Under the pieces are notes generated by a model. It saw only the letters and a program-made list of their open reading frames with translations. It did not search any database and was not told the origin of the DNA. DNA of 59,485 nucleotides from an uncultured Phascolarctobacterium sp. (lineage in GTDB: Bacteria > Bacillota > Negativicutes > Acidaminococcales > Acidaminococcaceae): contig CAUDEF010000011.1 of the NCBI GenBank assembly GCA_958448515.1, positions 1 to 59,485 on the forward strand, given 5' to 3'. The position numbers and the translations under genes are program-made. Positions 41,820 through 50,103 of the stretch are shown one piece after another. How positions within the stretch are numbered: the stretch's first letter is position 1; every line of letters starts with the position of its first letter.

Positions 41820-41856
41820 AACTGCACTTAAATTTTAGAAATTTAAGTGCAGTCAA
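41820..41856. terminator. Terminator after serS
   Basis: ACTGCACTTAAATT / AATTTAAGTGCAGT with a short loop and TTTTTG on the minus strand. Confidence 0.85.
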
Positions 41857-41866
41857 AATCTGTAAA

Positions 41867-43144
41867 TTATTTAGGCGCCTTGATAACGTCACAGCCCATA
41901 AACGGACGCAAAACTTCAGGCACAACAACACTGCCGTCAGCCTGCTGATAATTTTCCAAAATAGCAGCAACTGTACGTCCGACAGCAACGCCGGAACCAT
42001 TTAATGTATGTACAAATTCAGGTTTTGCCTTAGGATCACGGCGGAATCTGATATTAGCGCGTCTTGCCTGGAAGTCAAGGAAGTTGGAGCAGGAAGAAAT
42101 TTCACGATAGCATCCTGCAGCCGGCAGCCATACTTCCAAGTCGTAGGTGGTAGCAGAGCTGAAGCCAAGATCACCGGTGCACAGACGAACAACACGATAA
42201 GGAAGGCCTAAAAGCTGCAGAACCTCTTCAGCATCATTAGTCAGCTTATCAAGTTCAGCCCAGGATTCTTCCGGTTTGGTAAATTTAACCAGCTCAACCT
42301 TATTGAACTGATGCATACGAATAAGTCCGCGGGTATCACGGCCTGCAGCACCTGCTTCTGCGCGGAAGCATCCGCTGTAAGCAGTATATTTCAAAGGCAG
42401 TTCAGCCGCATTTAAAATTTCATCTCTGTGATAGTTGGTAACAGGTACTTCTGCTGTAGGAATAAGATACATATCACCATTTTCCAGTTTATACATATCT
42501 TCAGCGAATTTAGGCAATTGGCCTGTACCCTGCATGCTGGCACCATTTACGATAAACGGAGGGAAAAATTCTGTATAGCCATGTTTTTGAGTGTGCAGAT
42601 CAAGGAAGAAGTTAATTACCGCACGTTCCAGACGGGAGCCAAGTCCGCGATAGAATACATAACGGGCACCGGAAACCTTAACACCGCGTTCAAAGTCCAG
42701 AATGTTCAGGCTTTCACCCAAATCCCAGTGTGCTTTAACTTCAAAATCAAACTGTTTAGGTTCACCCCAGGTACGCACTACCGGATTTGCAGAATCATCT
42801 TTGCCCACGGGAACATCTTCCGCAGGAATATTAGGAATAGTCAGCAAAATAGCTTTCAATTTTGCTTCTATTTCCTTTAAAATCTTATCATCCTCAGCAA
42901 TTTTATCGCCAAGTGCTCTTACTGCAGCCATTTGCTCAGTAGCATCCTGACCTGCTTTTTTCAGCTTGCCGATTTCCTGAGAAGCGGTATTTCTTTCATT
43001 TTTCAGATTTTCTACCTGCTGGGTAATTTCTCTGCGTTTTTTATCCAATTCCAGAAATTCAGTAAGATCTAAATTACCATTACGTTTTTTTATTGCCTCG
43101 ACAACATATTCCGGGTTGTCGCGTACAAATCTCATATCTAACAT
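41867..43144 (-). CDS. serS: Seryl-tRNA synthetase
   Basis: SerS charges tRNA-Ser. The 425-residue class II enzyme has an N-terminal coiled-coil arm (about 30-100), motif 2 FRAEAGAAGRDTRGLIRMHQF near 270 and motif 3 NGSGVAVGRTVAAILENYQ near 382. The ATG at 43144 has GGAGG seven bases upstream; the frame is open six codons further. No T-box is seen, but a hairpin sits immediately before the ribosome site. Confidence 0.97.
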   Translation of the reverse strand: MLDMRFVRDNPEYVVEAIKKRNGNLDLTEFLELDKKRREITQQVENLKNERNTASQEIGKLKKAGQDATEQMAAVRALGDKIAEDDKILKEIEAKLKAILLTIPNIPAEDVPVGKDDSANPVVRTWGEPKQFDFEVKAHWDLGESLNILDFERGVKVSGARYVFYRGLGSRLERAVINFFLDLHTQKHGYTEFFPPFIVNGASMQGTGQLPKFAEDMYKLENGDMYLIPTAEVPVTNYHRDEILNAAELPLKYTAYSGCFRAEAGAAGRDTRGLIRMHQFNKVELVKFTKPEESWAELDKLTNDAEEVLQLLGLPYRVVRLCTGDLGFSSATTYDLEVWLPAAGCYREISSCSNFLDFQARRANIRFRRDPKAKPEFVHTLNGSGVAVGRTVAAILENYQQADGSVVVPEVLRPFMGCDVIKAPK

Positions 43145-43162
43145 GTCAATGCCTCCAAACAA

Positions 43163-43190
43163 TAGTCTTCATAAGGACTATTGTACCATA
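43163..43190 (-). promoter_or_regulatory. Hairpin just upstream of the serS ribosome-binding site
   Basis: ACAATAGTC-N7-GACTATTGT on the minus strand ends three bases before the GGAGG of serS. It could stabilise the mRNA or affect initiation; it has no long T run, so it is a poor terminator. Confidence 0.45.
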
Positions 43191-43217
43191 AATTTTGCCT
43201 ATAATAAAGGAATCTGC

Positions 43218-44090
43218 TTAATATCCGATTTTTTCATCACGTTTAGCCAGGTAACGAATAGCACTCAATGCTGCCTTTTGTCCCTGTCCTGCAGCACGGT
43301 TGCACTGCCACGGCTGACCGGTGCAGTCACCGCCGGCAAAAACGCCTTCAATGTTTGTTTCTGCCTGGTCATCAACATAAACACTGCGTCCGCGAATCTG
43401 CAATCCCGGAAGGAAGCTGTTTAAAGGATCGCTGGCACGGAACATGAATACTGCACGCACATTATAGTAATCATTTTCGGTATGCAGTCCGGTTACCTTA
43501 TCAGTACCGGTTATTTCCATAGGTGCATCTAAAACAACAGTTACATTTTTATGTTTGGGCTGTACAAAACCATTATAGCGAGGGAAGAAATATACATGCT
43601 CGCAAACCTCAGCCAGATATTCAACCTCAGTCAGAGCATCAGGAACAGTAGCAATAGCAACTACTTTTTTGCCTTTGTAATGCTCTGCGTCAATTTTAGC
43701 GCAGTAGCTTACGCCGCGGCCCAAAAATTCTTTTTCACCCGGCAAAAGCTCTGAGCGGGAAATACCAGTTGCCAAAACTACGGAATGAGCTTCATATTTT
43801 CCATTGGGAGTCCCAAGTTCAAAACCTTCGCCCATTTCTTTCAGTGCGATAATTTTTTCTTCAACAATGTCAGCATCAGTTTTGCGAAGATGCTCCACAA
43901 AAACATCCATCAAATCACTGCCGCTGATATCAGGAATACCCATGTAGTCAGTAATTTTTTCCACACTGCGCAAACGGGGACTGAATCCGTGCGCTTCAAA
44001 TAAAACTACTTTACGTCCTTTTGTTGCCGCAGTAATTGCCGCCGCAATACCGGCAGGCCCTCCGCCTATAACTGCAATATCATACTTCAT
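43218..44090 (-). CDS. Thioredoxin-reductase-like flavoprotein lacking CxxC and NADPH motif
   Basis: The 290-residue protein has the two-domain plan of TrxB: FAD motif GGGPAGIAAA at 9-18, ATGISRS near 107, and the C-terminal FAD motif GVFAGGDCTG near 250. Two key pieces are changed. Where TrxB has CxxC it reads VSYCAKID, with one Cys. The NADPH loop GxGxxA is replaced by AIATVPDALTE. So it is unlikely to be an NADPH-dependent thioredoxin reductase. It may belong to the ferredoxin-dependent or deazaflavin/flavin-linked TrxB-like groups. It lies 73 bp from serS, probably in one transcript. Confidence 0.85.
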   Translation of the reverse strand: MKYDIAVIGGGPAGIAAAITAATKGRKVVLFEAHGFSPRLRSVEKITDYMGIPDISGSDLMDVFVEHLRKTDADIVEEKIIALKEMGEGFELGTPNGKYEAHSVVLATGISRSELLPGEKEFLGRGVSYCAKIDAEHYKGKKVVAIATVPDALTEVEYLAEVCEHVYFFPRYNGFVQPKHKNVTVVLDAPMEITGTDKVTGLHTENDYYNVRAVFMFRASDPLNSFLPGLQIRGRSVYVDDQAETNIEGVFAGGDCTGQPWQCNRAAGQGQKAALSAIRYLAKRDEKIGY

Positions 44091-44256
44091 AAAATGTCCT
44101 CCACCTGATTATTTTAGAATTCTTTAATTATTTCAGTAATTGCCGGAATGTCTCAATCAGAAAGATTCAGACAGATAAATAACCCTATTATCAATATTTT
44201 ATTATCTTAACGAAAACTAGTCAATTTTCTAAAGTAAAAAATTTTTAAAAAAGTAC

Positions 44257-44285
44257 TTTACAAAACAATAAAAATCGTGTATTAT
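44257..44285 (+). promoter_or_regulatory. Promoter of the tRNA cluster
   Basis: TTTACA (44257-44262), a 17-bp spacer and TATTAT (44280-44285), 20 bp before tRNA-Lys. Confidence 0.75.
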
Positions 44286-44304
44286 ATCAAAGTAACTTCA
44301 CTAC

Positions 44305-44380
44305 GGCCCATTAGCTCAGTTGGTAGAGCACCTGACTCTTAATCAGGGTGTCGTAGGTTCGAGGCCTACATGGGTCACCA
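44305..44380 (+). tRNA. tRNA-Lys (CTT)
   Basis: A 76-nt cloverleaf with encoded CCA. Acceptor GGCCCAT pairs with ATGGGTC (one G-U). The anticodon loop reads ACTCTTAA, giving anticodon CTT, which reads AAG. Confidence 0.95.
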
Positions 44381-44386
44381 AAAAAT

Positions 44387-44461
44387 GGCCGGTTGGTCAA
44401 GCGGTTAAGACACCGCCCTTTCACGGCGGTATCAGGGGTTCGATTCCCCTACCGGTCACCA
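44387..44461 (+). tRNA. tRNA-Glu (TTC)
   Basis: A 75-nt tRNA with encoded CCA. Acceptor GGCCGGT / ACCGGTC; anticodon loop CCTTTCAC gives TTC. Confidence 0.95.
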
Positions 44462-44467
44462 TAATAC

Positions 44468-44543
44468 GGGCGCTTAGCTCAGCTGGGAGAGCGTCTGCCT
44501 TACAAGCAGAATGTCAGCGGTTCGATCCCGTTAGCGCCCACCA
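44468..44543 (+). tRNA. tRNA-Val (TAC)
   Basis: A 76-nt tRNA with encoded CCA. Acceptor GGGCGCT / AGCGCCC; anticodon loop CTTACAA gives TAC. Confidence 0.95.
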
Positions 44544-44571
44544 ATTTCCATGTACCTCGATGAATGTTAAT

Positions 44572-44648
44572 GGCCCGGTGGTTCAGTTGGTTAGAATGCC
44601 GCCCTGTCACGGCGGAGGTCGTGGGTTCGAGTCCCATCCGGGTCGCCA
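44572..44648 (+). tRNA. tRNA-Asp (GTC)
   Basis: A 77-nt tRNA with encoded CCA. Acceptor GGCCCGG / CCGGGTC; anticodon loop CTGTCAC gives GTC. Confidence 0.95.
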
Positions 44649-44651
44649 TTT

Positions 44652-44727
44652 GCCTCGGTAGCTCAGTTGGTAGAGCAAAGGACTGAAAATCCTTGTGTCC
44701 ACAGTTCGATTCTGTGCTGAGGCACCA
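44652..44727 (+). tRNA. tRNA-Phe (GAA)
   Basis: A 76-nt tRNA with encoded CCA. Acceptor GCCTCGG / CTGAGGC; anticodon loop CTGAAAA gives GAA. It closes the five-tRNA transcript. Confidence 0.95.
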
Positions 44728-44742
44728 TTTTAAAACGAATTT

Positions 44743-44769
44743 ACACCTGTTTAAGCAGGTGTTTTTTTA
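44743..44769 (+). terminator. Terminator of the tRNA cluster
   Basis: ACACCTG / CAGGTGT stem followed by seven T. Confidence 0.85.
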
Positions 44770-44798
44770 TACCTATTTTTAAAACCAAGGAGTTATTT

Positions 44799-45008
44799 AT
44801 GTTCGAAAAATTTTCCCATCAAATTACTACTCCCTATATCTGGATTTTTATTCTGCTTATAGCCTTGCGAGCAGAATATTCCTGTATCAGAAAAAAAGAA
44901 TACGTTCATGCTTCTGCTTTTTTAGCTGTTATCATAATTTCACTTTACTTTATTCTGTCCATGTATGGATTTCTGCCTCAGGGCTTTGAAGAAGAACTTT
45001 TTTCCTGA
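44799..45008 (+). CDS. Small membrane protein (69 aa), unknown
   Basis: Not recognised. Two hydrophobic segments (about 13-25 and 38-57) are separated by a basic RKK loop. AAGGAGT lies before the ATG, and a strong hairpin follows, so it is a plausible independent small gene. It lies between the tRNA terminator and the convergent busR-like gene. Confidence 0.6.
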   Translation: MFEKFSHQITTPYIWIFILLIALRAEYSCIRKKEYVHASAFLAVIIISLYFILSMYGFLPQGFEEELFS

Positions 45009-45026
45009 TATAATATCTATAATATC

Positions 45027-45062
45027 AAAACCGGAAAACTTAAAGTTTTCCGGTTTTTTTAT
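45027..45062. terminator. Bidirectional terminator before busR-like gene end
   Basis: AAAACCGGAAAACTT / AAGTTTTCCGGTTTT, 15-bp arms with one-base loop and T run, between convergent genes. Confidence 0.88.
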
Positions 45063-45063
45063 T

Positions 45064-45690
45064 TCAGTTATATAAATATTTATAAACCAGCTCCCAGCTG
45101 CCTTCAGGGCCTACAAAAATAAATACATCACCCTCAGCAAAAACAGCATCGGGGCCCGGCGAAACACTCAAACTGCTGCTGCGGCTGATGCCAACCACCG
45201 TTACCCCTGTCTGCTGCCAGAAAGCAACTTCAGATACTTTTTTGCCAATAAAACGGCACTGAGATGTAATTTGTATTTCGTATGGCTTAATAGGCGATGC
45301 TAAGCTTTTCTTTTCTATGTAATCCAGCAGTACCTCTATCTGCTTTTCCAGCAGCTGCTGGTATTGTTTCTGCTGTTCCATCAAAGTATTAATCTGCTGC
45401 TTTATCTGCATAATTTCATTGAAGTTATGCAGTTTTTCATTTATCAAAACAGCTTTTTGCTTGGACAGGATTTTTATGCCGGCCCCGGCAGAGCTGCTTA
45501 CAATGCCCCACTCCTGCAGTAACGCCGCTGCCCTTCTGATAGTTTCCGGTGATACAGAATACTGCGCTGCCAGAGAAGAACGCCCTGAAATGACTTCTCC
45601 TTCAGTATATTTTCCCAACGCAATTTTCTCTGCCATGTCATAGGCTATTTTTTGATAAACAGCTTCTCCGCTTTTATGTTTGTTACCCAT
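45064..45690 (-). CDS. busR: BusR-like GntR/RCK_C repressor of osmolyte uptake
   Basis: The 208-residue protein joins a GntR winged helix (about 10-78), a coiled coil rich in Gln (about 90-130) and a TrkA-C/RCK_C domain (about 137-208, with FIGKKVSEVAFWQQTGVTVVG). This is the makeup of BusR, the c-di-AMP-responsive repressor of betaine uptake in lactic bacteria. It diverges from an osmoprotectant ABC transporter, which strongly supports the same role. c-di-AMP binding is inferred from the RCK_C domain. Confidence 0.85.
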   Translation of the reverse strand: MGNKHKSGEAVYQKIAYDMAEKIALGKYTEGEVISGRSSLAAQYSVSPETIRRAAALLQEWGIVSSSAGAGIKILSKQKAVLINEKLHNFNEIMQIKQQINTLMEQQKQYQQLLEKQIEVLLDYIEKKSLASPIKPYEIQITSQCRFIGKKVSEVAFWQQTGVTVVGISRSSSLSVSPGPDAVFAEGDVFIFVGPEGSWELVYKYLYN

Positions 45691-45715
45691 TTTCTGCTCC
45701 TTAATCTTTATTTGC

Positions 45716-45793
45716 CAGTAATTTTATTATGTAAATAAAATTACTGCAAAGATATTTATGTAAATTGACAAAAGTATCTTAACATATTAATAT
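45716..45793. promoter_or_regulatory. BusR-type operator and promoter of the osmoprotectant transporter
   Basis: CAGTAATTTTATT-ATGTA-AATAAAATTACTG (45716-45746) is a perfect 13-bp-arm dyad. TTATGTAAAT occurs at 45727-45736 and again at 45756-45765. The second copy abuts TTGACA (45765-45770), which pairs with TAATAT (45788-45793) at 17 bp spacing on the plus strand. A repressor on these sites would block the -35. Confidence 0.7.
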
Positions 45794-45853
45794 TAATTTA
45801 TAAATAACAACCTTATTAATAAATTAAGTTGCTATCAAGAAAGGGGCAAGCCT

Positions 45854-47731
45854 ATGCTGAAAAAAATATCTGTTTTTCTGATTCTTATAAGCACTGTTAT
45901 TCTCACTGCCTGCGGATTTTCTGATACTAAAAATACCGAAACAAAAACTACAGTTACTTTTTCTGATGCCGGCTGGGACAGCGTCAAATTTCATAATGCT
46001 GTAGCCGGATACATTGGAAAAACAGCCTATAATATTGAGCCAAAAGTTATTATGGGTTCTTCTTCCATTGTACAGGCAGCACTGGTACGCGGTGACATTG
46101 ATGTTAATATGGAGCTTTGGACAGATAATGTTCCCAGTTATGCTGCGGATATGCAGACAGGCAAGCTGGAAAATCTTGGCGTCAACTTTGATGACAACAG
46201 GCAGGGTTTTTATGTTCCCCGTTATGTTATTGAGGGAGATTCTGAGCGCAATATCAAACCTCTTGCTCCTGATTTAAAGACTGTGAAGGATCTGAAACGC
46301 TATGCAAAACTTTTCACCGATACGGAAAACCCCGACAAAGGCCGTATCTATGGTGCTATTCCAGGCTGGGAAATAGATGAAATTTTTTATAAAAAATATG
46401 TTGCCTACGGTCTGAACAAAAACTATATCTATTTCCGTTCCGGCAGCGAAGCAGCACTTAATACAGCATTTATCTCTGCCTATGACAAAGGTGAACCCAT
46501 CGTAGGTTACAATTATGAGCCTACCTGGATCAGCGGTAAACTTGACCTGGTACTCCTGCAGGATGAACCATACCAGCCAGAACAATTTAAACAGGGACTT
46601 ACTGAAGCAAGATCAGTTCCTGTATGCATAGTTGCCAATAAACAGCTTATCAGTAAAGCACCTGCTTTTACAGATTTTCTCAAAAACTACCATACATCCA
46701 GCGCCCTTACCGCAGAGGCTTTGGCTTATATTGCCGACACTCAGGCAACCTATGAAGAAACAGCAATCTGGTTTCTGAAAAAACATCCGGAGCTTTTAAA
46801 CCAGTGGCTTCCGGAAGATAAAGCGCAGCTGGTGCTTAACTCTCTTGAAGAAAAAAATTCTGCTGCTGCAAATATGCTGACCCAGTTTCCCGAGTTCTTA
46901 AAAATAGATTTAACTGCTCCTATTGATAATTTCGTTAAACATATTAATGCCGTATATGCAGATTTCTTTAATGGCGTAAAAAATATTTTAAGTGCCATTA
47001 TCATGTATATTGAACGTTTTCTTAACTTTATTCCCTGGTGGCTTACCATTTTGCTGACTATTCTTGCAGGAAAGAAAACCTCCGGCAGATGGAAAAACGG
47101 ACTCTGTTTTGGCGTCAGCCTGTTTATGATAGGTGTTTTTGGCTACTGGAACATGATGAACGAAACATTAGCCGTAGTTATTACTTCGGTTATCATCTCA
47201 CTGCTTCTGGGTCTGCCTTTGGGAATTTTAGTTTCCACAAACAGGCTTGCAGCTTCTTTATTAAGGCCTGTACTTGATGCCATGCAGACCATGCCTACTT
47301 TTGTCTATATGATTCCTGCAGTTATGCTGCTTGGGCCCGGCAAAGTTCCGGCTGTTCTTGCTACCGTTATTTATGCTGTTGTTCCGGTCATTCGCCTGAC
47401 CAGCCATGGTATTCAGCAGGTAGATACAGAAATAGTTGAAGCAGCTACTGCTTTTGGCTCCTCCCGCTGGCAGACACTTTTTAAAGTACAGATTCCCCAG
47501 GCCCTGCCAACAATTATGACCGGTGTAAATCAGACTATGATGATGGCTATTGCCATGGTTGTTACCTGCGCTATGATTGGCGCCAACGGACTGGGCATGG
47601 AAGTGCTCATCGCCATTAACCGTACAGAATCAGGACGTGGTTTAATTGCCGGTATTTCCATTGTTATTATAGCAATTATTATCGACAGACTTACCCAAAG
47701 CCTTGTTAAACAGAAAAAGGAGCGTAAATAA
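45854..47731 (+). CDS. Glycine betaine/osmoprotectant ABC transporter, binding protein fused ahead of permease
   Basis: A 625-residue fusion. Residues 1-20 are a lipoprotein signal with lipobox LTAC (C20). Residues about 28-340 are an OpuAC/ProX-like substrate-binding domain (with GWDSVKFHNA). Residues about 380-620 are a ProW-like permease with the EAA loop ATAFGSSRWQTLFKVQIPQALP. It imports compatible solutes such as glycine betaine. The order is binding protein then permease, the reverse of OpuABC/BusAB. The ATG follows AAGGGGC. The ATPase gene follows with a TAATG overlap. Confidence 0.88.
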   Translation: MLKKISVFLILISTVILTACGFSDTKNTETKTTVTFSDAGWDSVKFHNAVAGYIGKTAYNIEPKVIMGSSSIVQAALVRGDIDVNMELWTDNVPSYAADMQTGKLENLGVNFDDNRQGFYVPRYVIEGDSERNIKPLAPDLKTVKDLKRYAKLFTDTENPDKGRIYGAIPGWEIDEIFYKKYVAYGLNKNYIYFRSGSEAALNTAFISAYDKGEPIVGYNYEPTWISGKLDLVLLQDEPYQPEQFKQGLTEARSVPVCIVANKQLISKAPAFTDFLKNYHTSSALTAEALAYIADTQATYEETAIWFLKKHPELLNQWLPEDKAQLVLNSLEEKNSAAANMLTQFPEFLKIDLTAPIDNFVKHINAVYADFFNGVKNILSAIIMYIERFLNFIPWWLTILLTILAGKKTSGRWKNGLCFGVSLFMIGVFGYWNMMNETLAVVITSVIISLLLGLPLGILVSTNRLAASLLRPVLDAMQTMPTFVYMIPAVMLLGPGKVPAVLATVIYAVVPVIRLTSHGIQQVDTEIVEAATAFGSSRWQTLFKVQIPQALPTIMTGVNQTMMMAIAMVVTCAMIGANGLGMEVLIAINRTESGRGLIAGISIVIIAIIIDRLTQSLVKQKKERK

Positions 47732-48951
47732 TGAATAGTCAGGACATTTTACGTGTAGAAAATCTCTATAAACTGTTTATTCCGCTGGAATCTTTTCAAA
47801 ATGAAGAAACAGCCATGAAAATGCTGCATAACGGATGCAGCAGAGCCGAAGTACTTCAGGCTACAGGTATTACTGCAGGTCTGACAAATATTAATTTTAA
47901 CGTAAAAAAAGGTGAAATTTTTGTTCTGATAGGCCTGTCAGGCAGCGGCAAATCTACCCTTATCCGCTGCCTGAACATGCTGCACAAACCCACCAGCGGC
48001 AGTATTTATTTTGAAAATCAGGATATTACGCAGTTTTCACAGGCACAGCTGCAGGAATTTCGCCGTACAAAAATCTCTATGGTTTTTCAAAACTTTGGAT
48101 TAATGAGCAACCGCAATGTACTGGAAAATACCTATTATGGTCTGGAAGTACGCGGCGTTCCCAAAAAAGAACGTGAAGAAAAAGCCATGGAAATGCTTGC
48201 CATGGTCGGTCTGCGAGGCTGGGAGCACAAACAGATCGGCGATTTATCAGGCGGTATGAAACAGCGTGTAGGTATCGCCAGAGCTTTAGCCAACGATCCC
48301 GATATCCTGCTGATGGATGAAGCCTTTTCCGCACTTGACCCGCTGGTAAAAAATGACCTGCAGTTTGAACTGCTGAGAATTCAGGAAAAAATGGGAAAAA
48401 CCATTGTCTTTATTACCCATGATATTAACGAAGCTTTCCGTTTAGGCAACAGAGTTGGCATTTTGCGTGACGGCTGTATGGTGCAGATTGCTACTCCGGA
48501 AGAAATGATTACCAATCCTGCTGACCAGTATGTGCGTAATTTTATCACCAATGTAAATTCCAGTAAGGTATTTACGGTGCGTAATATTATGACTACACCT
48601 ACCTGCATGGTACGTATCAGTGACGGCGCAGGTATGGCCCTTAAAAGTATGCAGTCAAATGGTGTATCCAGTGCCTACGTTATCGGCGAACATCTTGAAT
48701 TTATCGGGCTTATTACTCTTGATAATGCCTTAAAGGTACTTGCAGGCTACAGCACTTTCAGTGACGCCATAATCAGAAATATTTCTGTTATCGATAACAT
48801 AGATGCTCCTGTTGCCGATATTATGCCTCTTGCTGCCAATACTCCCTATCCTTTGGCAGTTGTCGATAAAGAGCAGCATTTTCGCGGTATTGTTACCAAA
48901 GCTTCTGTATTATCATCATTCGTTCTGGATAATCCAAAAGTTACTTTATAA
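47731..48951 (+). CDS. Glycine betaine/osmoprotectant ABC transporter ATPase with CBS domains
   Basis: The 406-residue protein is the ATPase of the osmoprotectant transporter (OpuAA/ProV/BusAA type). It has Walker A GLSGSGKST (68-76), the signature LSGGMKQR, Walker B ILLMDEAFSALD and the switch His in FITHD. The last 130 residues form two CBS domains, which in this family sense ionic strength or bind c-di-AMP. It overlaps the fused binding protein-permease gene by one base. The hairpin beyond its stop is shared with rpsR. Confidence 0.95.
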   Translation: MNSQDILRVENLYKLFIPLESFQNEETAMKMLHNGCSRAEVLQATGITAGLTNINFNVKKGEIFVLIGLSGSGKSTLIRCLNMLHKPTSGSIYFENQDITQFSQAQLQEFRRTKISMVFQNFGLMSNRNVLENTYYGLEVRGVPKKEREEKAMEMLAMVGLRGWEHKQIGDLSGGMKQRVGIARALANDPDILLMDEAFSALDPLVKNDLQFELLRIQEKMGKTIVFITHDINEAFRLGNRVGILRDGCMVQIATPEEMITNPADQYVRNFITNVNSSKVFTVRNIMTTPTCMVRISDGAGMALKSMQSNGVSSAYVIGEHLEFIGLITLDNALKVLAGYSTFSDAIIRNISVIDNIDAPVADIMPLAANTPYPLAVVDKEQHFRGIVTKASVLSSFVLDNPKVTL

Positions 48952-48953
48952 AT

Positions 48954-48990
48954 AAAAAAAGCACTCTGTCATAAACAGAGTGCTTTTTGT
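48954..48990. terminator. Bidirectional terminator between the ABC ATPase gene and rpsR
   Basis: AAAAAGCACTCTGT / ACAGAGTGCTTTTT, 14-bp arms, loop of 5. Confidence 0.9.
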
Positions 48991-48996
48991 GTTAAA

Positions 48997-49227
48997 TTAT
49001 TCGCAAGTGAACGGAAGCAAAGCAACGTTACGAGCACGTTTGATTGCTACAGTCAGTTGACGTTGATGTTTAGCACAGGTACCGGAAATACGACGGGGTA
49101 AAATTTTACCACGTTCAGTGATATAACGGCGCAATTTTGCTACATCCTTGTAATCGATTTCTTCAACTTTATCAACACAGAAGCTGCAAACTTTTCTTCT
49201 GGGTCTTCTGCCTCTTTCGCGTTTCAT
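48997..49227 (-). CDS. rpsR: Ribosomal protein bS18
   Basis: bS18 is a component of the small subunit, placed beside bS6. The 76-residue protein has the core DYKDVAKLRRYITERGKILPRRISG. Cysteines in VCSFC and GTCAKH suggest the zinc-binding form, which many Firmicutes have. It is the last gene of rpsF-ssb-rpsR, 15 bp after ssb, with AAGGAGG upstream. Confidence 0.98.
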   Translation of the reverse strand: MKRERGRRPRRKVCSFCVDKVEEIDYKDVAKLRRYITERGKILPRRISGTCAKHQRQLTVAIKRARNVALLPFTCE

Positions 49228-49242
49228 TACATAACCTCCTTC

Positions 49243-49656
49243 TTAAAATGGAATTTCCTCATCAAAAGGTACTGCACTGCCAAAGGAATCCATTTCGCTC
49301 TTTTGAGCGCCATGATCTCCGCCGGCTGCTGCAAAATCACCACGACGTTCGATGAACTCAAAGCTGTTGGCGATAACTTCTGTTACCCAGCGTTTGCTGC
49401 CATCTTTAGCGTCATAGCTGCGAATCTGCAGTCTGCCTTCTACAAGTACACGCTGTCCTTTTGTGAGACTGTTCCCGCATAATTCTGCCTGTTTACCCCA
49501 TACAATTACAGGGATAAAATCGGCTTCTCTTTGGCCTTCTTGATTGGCAAAAGGTCTGTCAACCGCAAGTGTGAACTGGCAAACAACTTTGCCGGTAGGA
49601 GTATATCTTACCTCAGGATCACGTACCAGGCGGCCCATTAATATAATCTTGTTCAT
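49243..49656 (-). CDS. ssb: Single-stranded DNA-binding protein
   Basis: SSB coats single-stranded DNA in replication and repair. The 137-residue protein has an OB fold (about 1-105, MNKIILMGRLVRDPEVRYTP opening) and a C-terminal tail ending DEEIPF, the acidic tip that binds partner proteins. The linker is short, so the protein is smaller than most. It sits between rpsF and rpsR as in most Firmicutes. Confidence 0.98.
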   Translation of the reverse strand: MNKIILMGRLVRDPEVRYTPTGKVVCQFTLAVDRPFANQEGQREADFIPVIVWGKQAELCGNSLTKGQRVLVEGRLQIRSYDAKDGSKRWVTEVIANSFEFIERRGDFAAAGGDHGAQKSEMDSFGSAVPFDEEIPF

Positions 49657-49659
49657 TGA

Positions 49660-49944
49660 TTATTCACCTTTTCTGATAATCATATGGCGCAGAACTTCGT
49701 CGGTAATTTTCATAACACGATCAAGTTCTTTTACAGTAGCGGGTTCAGCGCTGAAGGTTACGAGAACATAAAGGCCTTCGTTCAGGTCTTGAATCTCATA
49801 AGCAAGGCGTTTTTTGCCCCAACGATCGGTTTTTTCTACATTACCACCGTTTGCATTGATGAGGTTTTCAAATTTAGCTACAACAGCTTCAAATGCTTCC
49901 TCTTCAACGGGTTTAACGATGTACATGACTTCGTATGCTTTCAC
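49660..49944 (-). CDS. rpsF: Ribosomal protein bS6
   Basis: bS6 pairs with bS18 in the small subunit. The 94-residue sequence is a complete bS6 with the YEVMYIVKP opening and WGKKRLAYEIQDLNEGLYV core. The initiation codon is GTG at 49944, with a strong GGAGGAGGTGA seven bases upstream; the frame is open another 35 codons upstream but those are the leader. The leader has a CCGAAGGGGGC hairpin, consistent with S6:S18 autoregulation. Confidence 0.95.
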   Translation of the reverse strand: MKAYEVMYIVKPVEEEAFEAVVAKFENLINANGGNVEKTDRWGKKRLAYEIQDLNEGLYVLVTFSAEPATVKELDRVMKITDEVLRHMIIRKGE

Positions 49945-50049
49945 GAAATCACCTCCTCCTTTGGACTTTGGCCCCCTTCGGGAGCAGAAGAAGTATATAT
50001 TACTATATACAAGCTTGATAATTATATCACTATTTTTCTTATAATGCAA
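49945..50049 (-). promoter_or_regulatory. rpsF promoter and probable S6:S18 leader
   Basis: TTGCAT (50049-50044) and TATAAT (50026-50021) are 17 bp apart. The 70-nt leader contains GTATAT-N4-ATATAC and then GCTCCC-GAA-GGGGGC just before the ribosome site. S6:S18 leaders have a similar CCG-bearing hairpin; the match is by eye. Confidence 0.6.
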
Positions 50050-50103
50050 GCATTTACCACTTACAATTAAGACCGTTATTTTTATAACATAAAATTTCAG
50101 AAA

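Noticed and set aside
44320..44661. A 113-codon frame through the tRNA cluster
   Set aside because: It crosses four tRNA genes that fold well; the frame is a by-product of tRNA sequence.
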